Shown here: positions 17,367 to 25,707 of the stretch, one piece after another
How positions within the stretch are numbered: position 1 is the first letter of the stretch
Layout of the letters: the number at the start of each line of letters is the position of its first letter
NCBI GenBank assembly: GCA_027486675.1
Contig: JAIXOQ010000005.1
Location: 1 to 64,000 of the forward strand
Source of the DNA: Pseudomonadota bacterium
GTDB lineage: Bacteria > Bdellovibrionota > UBA1018 > CAIMNF01
Length of the DNA stretch: 64,000 nucleotides
Direction of reading: 5' to 3'
Position numbers and translations under genes: made by a program
The notes under the pieces: model-generated
What the model saw: only the letters and a program-made list of their open reading frames with translations
Database searches by the model: none
Told to the model about the DNA's origin: nothing

Positions 17367-18683
17367 ATGCATTTCCTGCCTTTAGCGTTCACGGTCTTTG
17401 GCTTACTTCATGGGACGGCGTCCTACGCCGAGGGCATTCGAGCGATCTTTCGTAAAGCGCCCCTGAAGGAGCTGAGTTGTGAGGAAATTGCGAATGAATC
17501 GCTTGCGAAGACTCAAGAGTCTTTCCGTCAGGCTACCGATAACCTCTTCCAACGTCTTGGTCTTGATAAGTACAATTTCGAAGCCCGCGAAGAGATGGTG
17601 TTTTTGATCTCTGAATTCTCACCCTTGTTTACAAGTCCGAAATTCAGTCTCAGGCCCTTAGCCCAGTTGCTTTATGCACAATTGGTGACTCGACAGGAGG
17701 TCAGACAGACCCTGAATGAAGTGATTGCGATGGAATCCAAGCTTGTCGAAGAATCGAATCGCCTTCTGGCGAAAGGTGATACTTGGCACTCGGAATGGAT
17801 GAAGGCCCAAGGTTTGAAGGAGACGATCGCTCAGTTCAAAGCGACAGAAATCAGCTTAGATCAAGCAACCCTGGAAGAAGTGCAACCAAGGCAGAATCTT
17901 AAGCCAACGTTTAAAGACTCTTTGGTTTATCAATCGCTGAAAGACTTAGAGGCTGTACGCCGCAAGGTATTGCAGGCTCGTCTTGAGTTTCAACTGAGGA
18001 TGGATCGAGACGCGGATCCTGACCTGTTTGAAACGCCCGATGAATACGAACTTTATAAGGTCACCACTATAGTCGCTGCCCGAACCCTTCCTCAAATAGA
18101 TTTCACAGAGATCGCCGGTCATGTGGCACTTCTACAAACTTGGTCAGACCTCGAAGCTCACTTCCTTTGGGTTCAAGAGGAGTTCATAGGAACCCTCAAG
18201 GCAACCAAGGTCATCCCTACTCTTCTGTCTCCCCAAGCTTCACTGGATCGGACGCGAAAGTACCGAGATGAACTGATCGTGTATGCAAGCGGACTTGCAA
18301 AATCACTTCATGACCTAACAAGTTATGATCATTATTTAATCAAAACAGCGGACTACCCCCACCTCGATCCTATACTGCTACCTACAAAGGCCAGCGATCT
18401 GAATTACGCTAGAACGGAGCACCACAAGCAGCTCCGAGAAGCACTCAAGAGTGCAACAGAAGCGCTCGCCGCATACAGAAGATTCTCGCCTCAGTTCACC
18501 TCTTCACACATCGCCGGCTTAGATTTGTGGGAGAAAGACATGCTGCTTTCTTTTGAATCCTTCCACGGGTTTCTCCAGGCTATGACAGTGCTCGATGCGA
18601 CGAGTCAGAGACAACTTGATCTTCGGATTAAACTCTCGGACGCCCTGAGTGCGATTCTGAAGGCTTCTTTAGAGAAAAAATAA
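17367..18683 (+). CDS. Tandem secreted paralog C, unknown family, 438 aa
   Basis: Signal peptide (FTVFGLLHGTASYA, residues 8-21), then LSCEEIANESL with the conserved Cys. The family blocks follow: LLYAQLVTRQ, VQPRQNLKPTFKDSLVYQSL, IPTLLSPQA, KYRDELIVYASGLAK and SSHIAGLDLWEKDML. The frame is open far upstream through the end of paralog B, but the true start is the ATG at 17367, behind the duplicated promoter. The last 56 bases overlap the convergent membrane-protein gene. Function unknown. The maintained reading frames and conserved blocks in three copies argue that the proteins are used. Confidence 0.75.
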   Translation: MHFLPLAFTVFGLLHGTASYAEGIRAIFRKAPLKELSCEEIANESLAKTQESFRQATDNLFQRLGLDKYNFEAREEMVFLISEFSPLFTSPKFSLRPLAQLLYAQLVTRQEVRQTLNEVIAMESKLVEESNRLLAKGDTWHSEWMKAQGLKETIAQFKATEISLDQATLEEVQPRQNLKPTFKDSLVYQSLKDLEAVRRKVLQARLEFQLRMDRDADPDLFETPDEYELYKVTTIVAARTLPQIDFTEIAGHVALLQTWSDLEAHFLWVQEEFIGTLKATKVIPTLLSPQASLDRTRKYRDELIVYASGLAKSLHDLTSYDHYLIKTADYPHLDPILLPTKASDLNYARTEHHKQLREALKSATEALAAYRRFSPQFTSSHIAGLDLWEKDMLLSFESFHGFLQAMTVLDATSQRQLDLRIKLSDALSAILKASLEKK

Positions 18684-19053
18684 CCATCGGCAAGATCCCG
18701 ATCCAAAGTAGGACCAAGGCCCACAGTTCACCTGCGCTTAGGTCATAGGTGTGCAGGATTTCTGGCCAGGTTAATTTTCGGTTCAGGATGAATGTTTCAA
18801 AGAGTGCTGTTGCGATCAACCAGCCCACTCCCACTTGGATGGCTTGCGTGCGGGTCAGAATTTTTAGTTTGCTCCAAAACAGGTAAACAAATCCGGTCAT
18901 CACCAGGCTGCCAGTCAAACAAGACAACTGGTTTGCAGCCTGTGCATCCATGGAAAGAGCGTTCTTAAGAACGAACTCCCTGAATGCACCATTCATGAAT
19001 GCGATCACTAAGAGGAAGATCCACACTACGGCCGAGCGATAAAAATGATTCAT
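18628..19053 (-). CDS. Small inner-membrane protein with four membrane segments, unknown function
   Basis: A 141-residue protein with hydrophobic segments at about 8-25, 42-62, 75-92 and 108-126, and a short basic C-terminal tail. Not recognised as a named family. Its start overlaps the stop of the HNH gene by four bases, so it is translated behind it, and its end overlaps paralog C for 56 bases. A truncated copy of its last part lies behind paralog A (15782-15892), showing that it was part of the duplicated unit. Confidence 0.7.
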   Translation of the reverse strand: MNHFYRSAVVWIFLLVIAFMNGAFREFVLKNALSMDAQAANQLSCLTGSLVMTGFVYLFWSKLKILTRTQAIQVGVGWLIATALFETFILNRKLTWPEILHTYDLSAGELWALVLLWIGILPMVIFSLKKPSESHSGRPRV

Positions 19054-19373
19054 CTCTCAGGATTACGCCCTAAGTACTGGGTAAGCAAGGACGGCGGATG
19101 ACTTGATTCAGTCACTTGGAAGAATAGCCCGGCGATCTGGGCCGTCTTCTGATTGTGCGCAGGACACAGATGACGGAGGTTTTTCAATTCTGTTTTGCCC
19201 CCGACAGAGAGCGGGATGACATGGTCGATTTGCAAACGGGCCTTGGAACTGCAACGCATAGACGAATGTGACGCGCGGTATTCACATTGGCCATCAGAAC
19301 GGCTGAAAATCGCACGTTTCATATGGATTGGGATGTATCTAGAATATGGATCATTTGAACGCGTGAGTTGCAC
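19050..19373 (-). CDS. HNH endonuclease domain protein, short
   Basis: A 107-residue protein holding a complete HNH fold: CEYRASHSSMRC (zinc or structural Cys pair), LQIDHVIPLSVGGKTEL with the His of the first HNH element, and NLRHLCPAHN with the second and third. Related bacterial proteins usually carry a longer N-terminal part before RYIP. Here the frame begins only 14 residues before it (GTG start), so this is a single-domain or shortened form. It sits between the symporter and the membrane-protein gene on the same strand. Nuclease activity is likely by family; the target is unknown. Confidence 0.75.
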   Translation of the reverse strand: MQLTRSNDPYSRYIPIHMKRAIFSRSDGQCEYRASHSSMRCSSKARLQIDHVIPLSVGGKTELKNLRHLCPAHNQKTAQIAGLFFQVTESSHPPSLLTQYLGRNPER

Positions 19374-19403
19374 ATCCGGCCGAGCTGCTGCCGCACCTAT
19401 CCT

Positions 19404-20798
19404 CTAACTTCTCAGTTTTGAACTCAGCCACGCCACTGCAAAGGTCCCTGTCGCAGACGCTGGGATAATCCAGAAGATTGCGCCGTAAAAACTTAAGCAG
19501 ACTGCAATCAACAAACCAACCGTCACCCCAAAACGAATATCTTGACCCCGTACTTGGGTTAAAAATCCGGCTAAAAAAATCGCGCCCAGCGGGCCGGTTA
19601 GGCAATTGAAAGTGCGCTGTGAATATTCAAAGACTCTAAAATCTTTTGGAACAGCAAGAATCAAAAATGCGATTGCAACGATCCCCACCCCTACGACCGC
19701 GCTCAGTCTTTTTGCGGCATCTAAACTCCGCCCACCTGGTTTCCATTCTTGACTGATGGTTGCTGCGATCGAATTCACTCCTGAATCTATCGTGGACATC
19801 GCAGCCGCCAGAAGTGCCGCCATCACGGCAGAAGAAAGCACTGGTGGCAATACGGTCTTAATAAAGTGAGGAAAGACTCGGTCGAGGCCCACAGATGCAG
19901 CCAGAGTGACCCCTTCTGGAAGTGACTCAGGAAATTGGGAGCAATAAAAAAACAGAGCTAGTCCCACCAGACCGAGAAATGCGACCAAGCCCACATGCAT
20001 AAGAAGGTGAGCCAATGCAATCTTCCGAGCCCCCGAAAGATCGCGCGCTGCAAGATACCGCTGGGCTAACACTTGGTTGCTGCCCAGCGCACAGATCCCC
20101 CAGAAAAAGGCATTGAGTATGACCATCGCAAGGTTTGAATTCCCCGGACTCTGCGGCTTTGGCGCATTTGAATCACCCAGCATCCGAAACCAGTCGATCG
20201 GCGTGGTGCTTGTGCTTGACCCAATGAAGTAGACAACCAGCACAGCACCCAAAACCATCACTGCAAGCTGCACGGCATCGATTAAGACATCTGCGTCAAA
20301 CCCGCCGATGACTGTATAGAAGACCGACACCATGCCCACGACTCCGAGCATCACCCAAGGCGATCCACCCACTGCTTGAGAAATTGCAAAGCCCGTAGAG
20401 ACCAGCACGACTGCAAGCCAACCCACCATCATGACCAAAGCTAGATTCACTGCCCATCTTCGAGTTTTCTGATCGAAGCGCTCCCCCAAGTAGCCGTACA
20501 CCGTCACAAACTTCGAGCCCAGAATTTTCGGCAAGATGACAAACCAGACAACAATCAAGATGAGCGGCCAGGGTAAGATCATTCCAAGGGCATAGTTGGG
20601 CCCGATTCGAAGGAACTCTCCGGGTATTGCGAGATAAGTAATCGGCGACATCGCAGTCGCAAGCAGCGATGCTGCACCAAAGATTGGCCCTAAGCGTTTC
20701 GCACCCAAGTAATAGGCCAACGCACCTGTTTGTTTATTTCCGATCCAAAGAGCCATGAACAGAATTAAACCGACGTAAAAGATAATAAACCCAGGCAT
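19404..20798 (-). CDS. Sodium:solute symporter family protein
   Basis: A 464-residue inner-membrane protein with about 13 hydrophobic segments. Family signs are the GPIFGAASLLATAMSPITYLAIPGE region (TM1-TM2), YLGERFDQKTR, a GGFDADVLIDAVQ segment (about residue 165) and the AAAMSTIDSGVNSIAATISQEW region (about 335), which carries the Na+-site serine/threonine residues of the SSS family. Substrate unknown. Divergent from proC, with 79 bases between starts that hold candidate promoters for both. Confidence 0.9.
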   Translation of the reverse strand: MPGFIIFYVGLILFMALWIGNKQTGALAYYLGAKRLGPIFGAASLLATAMSPITYLAIPGEFLRIGPNYALGMILPWPLILIVVWFVILPKILGSKFVTVYGYLGERFDQKTRRWAVNLALVMMVGWLAVVLVSTGFAISQAVGGSPWVMLGVVGMVSVFYTVIGGFDADVLIDAVQLAVMVLGAVLVVYFIGSSTSTTPIDWFRMLGDSNAPKPQSPGNSNLAMVILNAFFWGICALGSNQVLAQRYLAARDLSGARKIALAHLLMHVGLVAFLGLVGLALFFYCSQFPESLPEGVTLAASVGLDRVFPHFIKTVLPPVLSSAVMAALLAAAMSTIDSGVNSIAATISQEWKPGGRSLDAAKRLSAVVGVGIVAIAFLILAVPKDFRVFEYSQRTFNCLTGPLGAIFLAGFLTQVRGQDIRFGVTVGLLIAVCLSFYGAIFWIIPASATGTFAVAWLSSKLRS

Positions 20799-20805
20799 TT
20801 CAAGG

Positions 20806-20835
20806 AACCTAGCACCCCGTCAGCCTTAAGCTCAA
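20806..20835 (-). promoter_or_regulatory. Candidate promoter of the symporter gene, leaderless geometry
   Basis: On the minus strand TTGAGC (20830-20835), an 18-base spacer, then TAGGTT (20806-20811) preceded by TGC (extended -10). The ATG is 7 bases further on and lacks a Shine-Dalgarno. Confidence 0.4.
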
Positions 20836-20843
20836 GCGGGTGC

Positions 20844-20871
20844 TGCACAACCCGCACGAGTACCGTATCCT
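20844..20871 (+). promoter_or_regulatory. Candidate proC promoter, leaderless geometry
   Basis: TGCACA (20844-20849, weak), a 16-base spacer, then TATCCT (20866-20871). The proC ATG is 6 bases on, preceded only by AACCCC, so there is no ribosome-binding site. Confidence 0.4.
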
Positions 20872-20877
20872 AACCCC

Positions 20878-21690
20878 ATGACAACTCGACTCGGGATCAT
20901 TGGACTTGGGCAGATGGGTGAAGCGATCGCAAAGGGCTTGCTCAATTCGTCCTTAAAGAAAGACTTCGAAATTTCAGGCACCACGCGCAGCAAAGAATCC
21001 GCTGCTGATTCAAAAAAAGTGCTCGGCATCCAATGCCACACCGACAATCGTAAACTGACAGAATCCTCAGACGTCCTAGTGCTTGCTGTAAAACCCCACC
21101 AGGCCCACGAAACCTTAGACCAAATCCAAGATCTCCTCACACCCAAGCACCTCATTGTTTCCATCTGTGCATCGATCACCACCGACCAATTGCAGACCTG
21201 GAGCGGCGGACGATGCGCGATCATTCGCGCCATGCCGAACACTCCTTGCCTAATCGGTGCAGGAATGACTGCGCTCTGTGTTGGTCCAAACGCGCAGGAC
21301 AAAAACATCACACTCGCTTCCAGGCTCTTTGAAAGCTTGGGCCGCACGCTGGTGTTGGATGAAGCACTTTTTGACGGCGTCACGGGCTTAAGCGGCTGCG
21401 GACCGGCTTATGTCTACCTCATGATTGAAGCTTTAAGCGATGCAGGCGTGACTGTGGGTATCTCGCGTGAAAAGAGCACCTTACTTGCAGCTCAAACCAT
21501 GATGGGAGCTGCAAAAATGGTCCTTGAACAAGGGCGCCACCCAGCCGCATTAAAGGACGAAGTGACGACTCCTGCTGGCTGCACCATTGATGGTCTCATG
21601 GCCCTGGAAGAGGGCCGACTGCGCGCCACACTGATCCGTGCAGTGCGCAGGGCAGCGCGGAAGAGTAAGCTGCTTCGGTTGCAGGGTTGA
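20878..21690 (+). CDS. proC: ProC, pyrroline-5-carboxylate reductase
   Basis: A 270-residue cytoplasmic enzyme for the last step of proline synthesis, reducing 1-pyrroline-5-carboxylate with NAD(P)H. The Rossmann glycine motif is GLGQMG (residues 9-14), VLAVKPH is in place, and the catalytic/dimerisation C-terminus contains LSGCGPAYVYLMIEAL and DEVTTPAGCTIDGL, the PROSITE-type P5CR signature region. Normal length. Followed by a small secreted unknown. Confidence 0.95.
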   Translation: MTTRLGIIGLGQMGEAIAKGLLNSSLKKDFEISGTTRSKESAADSKKVLGIQCHTDNRKLTESSDVLVLAVKPHQAHETLDQIQDLLTPKHLIVSICASITTDQLQTWSGGRCAIIRAMPNTPCLIGAGMTALCVGPNAQDKNITLASRLFESLGRTLVLDEALFDGVTGLSGCGPAYVYLMIEALSDAGVTVGISREKSTLLAAQTMMGAAKMVLEQGRHPAALKDEVTTPAGCTIDGLMALEEGRLRATLIRAVRRAARKSKLLRLQG

Positions 21691-21727
21691 CGGCAACCCA
21701 ACAGGAGCGCAAACCTCTTCGCTTAGG

Positions 21728-22180
21728 ATGTGGGGATTCTTCACCATTGCGTCTTTTGCTTTTGCTGACATGAGGCCAACAGAGGTTTCCCCCGGGTTAT
21801 TCATCTCTCTCGATACAGAACTCTGTACAAAGCGCCCACCAAAACTTGAATTAGAACTCCGCCCCATCTGGGCAGAGAAAATAGAGATTCTGCAAAGTCC
21901 TACTGGAAACGACTTCTTTGTTGCCATCTGCGGCGTAAGGAAAACAACAGAGTTTTTAATCCACCATTTTCCAAAGCAACTCGCCATCACCCACGTCTTG
22001 ACAATCCCAGGATATTGCGAGGAAAAGGGATGCGTGGTCACCGGTATGAGGGCATTCGAGGCAGGCTCTTACTCTTATTTTGTGAGCCGAATGACGAAGA
22101 AAATCCTGCGTAAAGGTTATCGTTCGGGTGGAGAAATTAAGGTCAAAATTCAGGCATCCAAAAGAATGCCGAGCATCTAA
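21728..22180 (+). CDS. Small exported protein of unknown function, 150 aa
   Basis: Short N-terminal hydrophobic segment (WGFFTIASFAFA) that could be a signal peptide, then a mixed domain with four Cys residues (about 27, 62, 90 and 95) that could form disulfides, and a Lys/Arg-rich C-terminus. The frame is open upstream into the end of proC, but the ATG at 21728 gives the signal peptide. No family recognised and no good ribosome-binding site visible. Position 37 bases behind proC permits co-transcription. Confidence 0.55.
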   Translation: MWGFFTIASFAFADMRPTEVSPGLFISLDTELCTKRPPKLELELRPIWAEKIEILQSPTGNDFFVAICGVRKTTEFLIHHFPKQLAITHVLTIPGYCEEKGCVVTGMRAFEAGSYSYFVSRMTKKILRKGYRSGGEIKVKIQASKRMPSI

Positions 22181-22204
22181 ACGCTTTTGAGGTTCAAAGA
22201 GAAT

Positions 22205-22426
22205 CTAAAGTTCGCCAGGCAAAGGAGCTTCGTCGCCACCTGCGTAACGAGGCTTAACGTAGCCTGCCGCGATTTCGCGAAGAGCAGTAACGGCAACGCG
22301 ATTCTTGCAGTCCACAAGTGCATCCGAACCCTTGGTCAACTGCCGAGTACGGCGAGTCGCAAGATGGATCAGTTCATACATGTTGTCTACGTTCTCTAAG
22401 CAGTCTTCTACGGTTACACGTGCCAT
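22205..22426 (-). CDS. rpoZ: RpoZ, RNA polymerase omega subunit
   Basis: A 73-residue protein with the omega pattern: MARVTVEDCLENVDNMYELI, RTRQL and VTALREIAAG. Omega helps assemble beta-prime into core polymerase and carries one ppGpp site in proteobacteria. The ATG at 22426 is chosen over an upstream in-frame ATG because the conserved MARVTVEDCL starts there. It follows smpB on the same strand by 39 bases, where a candidate promoter of its own is present. Confidence 0.9.
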   Translation of the reverse strand: MARVTVEDCLENVDNMYELIHLATRRTRQLTKGSDALVDCKNRVAVTALREIAAGYVKPRYAGGDEAPLPGEL

Positions 22427-22432
22427 GGCCCT

Positions 22433-22462
22433 ATGGTGCGCGACTGGGCAGGTGTTCGTCAA
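22433..22462 (-). promoter_or_regulatory. Candidate rpoZ promoter, leaderless geometry
   Basis: On the minus strand TTGACG (22457-22462), an 18-base spacer, CACCAT (22433-22438), then 6 bases to the rpoZ ATG. No Shine-Dalgarno precedes the start. Confidence 0.4.
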
Positions 22463-22465
22463 ATT

Positions 22466-22945
22466 TCAGCGGTTTTTTCGCATGGCGCGGGCCATTTCTC
22501 GGTCAGAATCTTTCTTTTTTAAGTCTTGTCGTTTATCGGACTTCTTCTTCCCTGACCCTAGTGCAAGCTCAAGTTTCACCCGGCCACGCACGAAGTACAT
22601 CTGAGTGGGGATGACTGTCTTTCCTTCTCGGGTGAGTGCGCCCAGCAAACGCTCAATCTGGCGGCGATGAAGTAGCAGTTTCCGTGGATGTCGTGGCTCG
22701 TGGTTCCAAATATTCCCATGTGAATACGGCACCAAGTGAAGATTGAGTAGCCAAGCCTCGGCGGCATGAGATCCCTTGGCTCGCACTTCGACATAACACT
22801 CCTTCAAGCTCGGAGCCGTTTGCCGAATGCTTTTGATCTCAGTTCCTGTGAGCACCATGCCCGCTTCTACGACTTCTTCCCAGTGGTAGTCTTGCCGCGC
22901 CTGCGGATTCGTTGTGATGATCTTGCGCGATGGAGCTTCGCTCAT
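22466..22945 (-). CDS. smpB: SmpB, tmRNA-binding protein
   Basis: A 159-residue small basic protein that binds tmRNA for ribosome rescue. Family landmarks: ITTNPQARQDYHWEEVVEAGMVLTGTEIKSIR, then LLNLHLVPYSHGN, HPRKLLLHRRQI, GKTVIPTQMYFVRGRVKLELALG, and a basic tail (about residues 130-159) that inserts into the mRNA channel. It is coupled to the DUF502 gene by an ATGA overlap. The partner tmRNA gene is not in this window. Confidence 0.95.
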   Translation of the reverse strand: MSEAPSRKIITTNPQARQDYHWEEVVEAGMVLTGTEIKSIRQTAPSLKECYVEVRAKGSHAAEAWLLNLHLVPYSHGNIWNHEPRHPRKLLLHRRQIERLLGALTREGKTVIPTQMYFVRGRVKLELALGSGKKKSDKRQDLKKKDSDREMARAMRKNR

Positions 22946-23559
22946 CCAGCAAGCCCTAAACTTAAGATCAAACGAAAGGCTTCTTCAACGCGCATGCCGC
23001 TTTCAATGACATCTTTTTCAGGCACAAGAAGATGAAAGCCCGAAGTTGGATTCGGCACTGTTGGAACGAAGACATTGAGCATGCCCGGAGGAAGCGCCTT
23101 TAAATGCGAAGGGCCGGTCACAAACCCCACAGCCCATGTACCTACACGCGGATACTCCAGAAGTACGACACGGTTGAACTGCTGCGAGCCATCACTCGAT
23201 GGCGAGAGCGTTTTGACTAGCTGATCGAGCGAGCTGTAAATTGCACCAAAAACTGGAATTCTTTGAATGAGGCCTGAGAGCCAGCGTAGAAGTTGTTTAC
23301 CAAAATAAAGCTTAGAGAAAAATCCAATGATCGAAACACAAACAAACACCGCAACAAAGAAAAGCAATAGGATGAGGTAACGAAGTACCGGCCAAAATGG
23401 ATCTGAAGGACTGGCGAGCATAGAAAGAATGGAACCGTTTTCAATCCATTCGATCAGGCCACCAAAGAGCCAGTTAAATACCGTCAATACGACGGTGATC
23501 GGAGCTACGACTAAGACTCCTGAAAAAAAGTGGTTCTTTGCAATATTTCGCCAGCGCAT
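22942..23559 (-). CDS. DUF502 family inner-membrane protein
   Basis: A 205-residue protein with two N-terminal membrane segments (about 12-35 and 62-88) followed by a conserved soluble domain: IPVFGAIYSSLDQLVKTLS, a LEYPRVGTWAVGFVTG stretch and VPTVPNPTSGFHLLVPEKDV, the classic DUF502 pattern. Molecular function is not established for the family. An earlier start at 23574 exists, but the ATG at 23559 has AGG 5 bases upstream and lies after the previous stop. Translated with smpB. Confidence 0.85.
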   Translation of the reverse strand: MRWRNIAKNHFFSGVLVVAPITVVLTVFNWLFGGLIEWIENGSILSMLASPSDPFWPVLRYLILLLFFVAVFVCVSIIGFFSKLYFGKQLLRWLSGLIQRIPVFGAIYSSLDQLVKTLSPSSDGSQQFNRVVLLEYPRVGTWAVGFVTGPSHLKALPPGMLNVFVPTVPNPTSGFHLLVPEKDVIESGMRVEEAFRLILSLGLAG

Positions 23560-23563
23560 GAAC

Positions 23564-24934
23564 CTACAATACAAAGCTCAGGGATGCACCGCCACCTAAG
23601 ACAGAGCCGCCGATCGTATACCCGGGAGATCCAATCTTCACGTTGTTCGGTGCAGTGGTATTCCCAAACTCGTCTCCTGCGCTCTTAATAACGGTGTCTT
23701 CAACTAACAGTTGATACTGGATGTGCCCCAGCAACTTAATTTGAGCCGTAATTGGGATCTCTATACCTCCAGACACGATATGGCGGTCGGGATCGACAAA
23801 GTTGGTAGCGCCGGATGGCAGGTATGTAAAAACGCCCGGACGATAGGCGTAGCCCGCACGCAGGGTAAAGGACTCATTTGGGATCTCAATCCCAAACCTA
23901 GGGACCACGATATCTCGAAACGCAATTTCTGGAACGATCGACGGCTCGAACTGACTGGTACAACCCGAGTTTCCATTACAGTTGTTACTGACGCTTTGAT
24001 CGATCGAGGCCACGGGAAGTGTTGCAAGGCTCCACATTTGGAAGTCGACCTGTACTTTTCCGATGATTCCCAGGATCGGTGGAGTTGAGTATGCGAACTC
24101 AAAGGACCATGGATCATAAGCAAGCATGGTCTGAGTCACGTATCCAAAGTCGATGGCAGCACCTAAAGAACCAAAGACTCTGGCGTTTGCGTTCGTGCTG
24201 AGTTCAATTTCAGTTTTACTTTCTCCACGCACCGTTGTGGCCAGCGAGCCAAAAGCAGTATCTAGACTTGCGCCCAAGATCGGCGCAAAGACTGGCTTAA
24301 TATCGACGATCAATCGCTGATCAGAGGCCCTCCCTGCTCCTGCTTGCAAATAAAGATCTGCTGCCGCTTGCGTACCAAAACCGATGTCTAAGCTGGCCCC
24401 AAGCCGGAAGCCGGAACCGGCCTTCACTGAGCCTCCGACGGCAATCTTGGGCCGCTGCCACCGGGTACGATACAAAGCATACTCAGGCTGATAGAGAGGC
24501 CCTGTATCAATGACCGCAAGTGACCCCACCGGAAGATATGTTGCTACTCCAACACTCAGCCCATATTCGGGGAGTACTAAAAACTCCGCGCCTAACGACT
24601 GACCAACGACCGTCGATACCGACGGATCGTAACTTCCGTAACGTGGACTCGTGACAGAAGAGATTACGGAGTTTTCAACAACGATATTATCGATCGGCTT
24701 AAAAGAAGCGGAGAACACAGATAAATTTAAGTTGGCCTTGAGCGGATTCTTTTTCGTAAGTCCTTGCCCGATGCGTGCGGGGTTTAAAAAAGCAGAGTAT
24801 TCACTGATGCCGACGCCCGATGTCATCCCAGCAAGAGAAGTGGCTTGTGGTCCAAACCCTGTGTCCGTCACTGAAGCAAATGCGGTAAAGCTGAAAGCAA
24901 AAAGAAGAAAATTTAGAAAAAGCGCGCGGACCAT
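23564..24934 (-). CDS. FadL/TodX-like outer-membrane transport protein
   Basis: A 456-residue exported beta-barrel protein. The signal peptide (residues 2-20, ending AFA) is followed by the N-terminal motif FGPQATSLAGMTSGVGISEYSAFLNPARIG, which parallels the hatch region of OMPP1/FadL/TodX proteins. The rest alternates polar and hydrophobic residues, as in strands, and ends in a hydrophobic terminal strand (GGSVLGGGASLSFVL). The ATG at 24934 has GGAGAG at good distance and overlaps the end of rsmA; an in-frame GTG at 24946 is less likely. Substrate (hydrophobic compounds in the family) is inference. Confidence 0.7.
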   Translation of the reverse strand: MVRALFLNFLLFAFSFTAFASVTDTGFGPQATSLAGMTSGVGISEYSAFLNPARIGQGLTKKNPLKANLNLSVFSASFKPIDNIVVENSVISSVTSPRYGSYDPSVSTVVGQSLGAEFLVLPEYGLSVGVATYLPVGSLAVIDTGPLYQPEYALYRTRWQRPKIAVGGSVKAGSGFRLGASLDIGFGTQAAADLYLQAGAGRASDQRLIVDIKPVFAPILGASLDTAFGSLATTVRGESKTEIELSTNANARVFGSLGAAIDFGYVTQTMLAYDPWSFEFAYSTPPILGIIGKVQVDFQMWSLATLPVASIDQSVSNNCNGNSGCTSQFEPSIVPEIAFRDIVVPRFGIEIPNESFTLRAGYAYRPGVFTYLPSGATNFVDPDRHIVSGGIEIPITAQIKLLGHIQYQLLVEDTVIKSAGDEFGNTTAPNNVKIGSPGYTIGGSVLGGGASLSFVL

Positions 24935-25707
24935 ATTGCTCTCCACTCCGAAAAGTCGAGTTCTTGCGCCCGTGAGGTCAACGAAACCCCACTTTTTAAA
25001 AGCGCATCACTCCAAGGCTGACTCATCGATAAAGCGTTCTTGAGTGTCTTTCGTCTTTGCCCAAAAGCCAACCGAAGAAGTTCGGTCCACTCTTTTTCTC
25101 TACCACTTACGTTGATTTGGAACTCAATTCTTGGCTTGAGGACAACCACTGCGGAATGCACCTTCGGGGGCGGCCTAAAGGCCGTCGGGGGCACGATTAG
25201 AATGCGCTCCACATGAAACCTGTTCTGCACGTCAATAGAGAGGGAGCCTCGATCCGTTGACCCAGCCTTGGCCGCGACACGATCTGCGACTTCCTTTTGA
25301 AACATCAAAGTCATCTGGCGCACTTTCTTGGGGTGCTCAATGAGTTGCGACAAAATTGCGGTACCCGCCGAGTAAGGCAGATTGGACACGATGACGAACG
25401 ATTCTCGTTCGGCAAGGGTGGCCTCTGCTTCTTTCACAAAATCACCCTCAATCATTCTTTGAATACGAGGCTCCCTGGACCAGTGAGCGATCAAATCACG
25501 ATCGACCTCGGAAACAAAAAATTCGGTCTTTGCTGGCAGCCTTTTTACGAGTTCAAGCGTAAGAGCCCCATCTCCCGGACCGATCTCAAGCAGAGTCGCA
25601 TCAGGATGTTCATTCACAGCATTCAGCGCAGAAACGACGATGCCTTCAATCACCTTTATATTCACTAAAAAGTGCTGCCCGAAGGCCTTCCTCTTATCAA
25701 ATCTCAT
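24913..25707 (-). CDS. rsmA: RsmA (KsgA), 16S rRNA dimethyladenosine transferase
   Basis: A 264-residue SAM-dependent enzyme that dimethylates A1518 and A1519 of 16S rRNA. N-terminal KAFGQHFLVN; SAM motif LEIGPGDGALT (about residue 40); catalytic NLPYSAGTAIL (about 108); then FQKEVADR and PPPKVHSAVV. Normal length. It overlaps tsaD upstream (ATGA) and the porin gene downstream. Confidence 0.95.
   Translation of the reverse strand: MRFDKRKAFGQHFLVNIKVIEGIVVSALNAVNEHPDATLLEIGPGDGALTLELVKRLPAKTEFFVSEVDRDLIAHWSREPRIQRMIEGDFVKEAEATLAERESFVIVSNLPYSAGTAILSQLIEHPKKVRQMTLMFQKEVADRVAAKAGSTDRGSLSIDVQNRFHVERILIVPPTAFRPPPKVHSAVVVLKPRIEFQINVSGREKEWTELLRLAFGQRRKTLKNALSMSQPWSDALLKSGVSLTSRAQELDFSEWRAIWSARFF

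Noticed and set aside
20832-21383. 183-codon open frame on the minus strand across proC
   Set aside because: It is antisense to a complete, well-conserved proC and has low-complexity composition; a shadow frame.
21550-22041. 163-codon minus-strand frame across the proC end and the 150-aa gene
   Set aside because: Antisense to two genes on the other strand and without family features or a ribosome-binding site.
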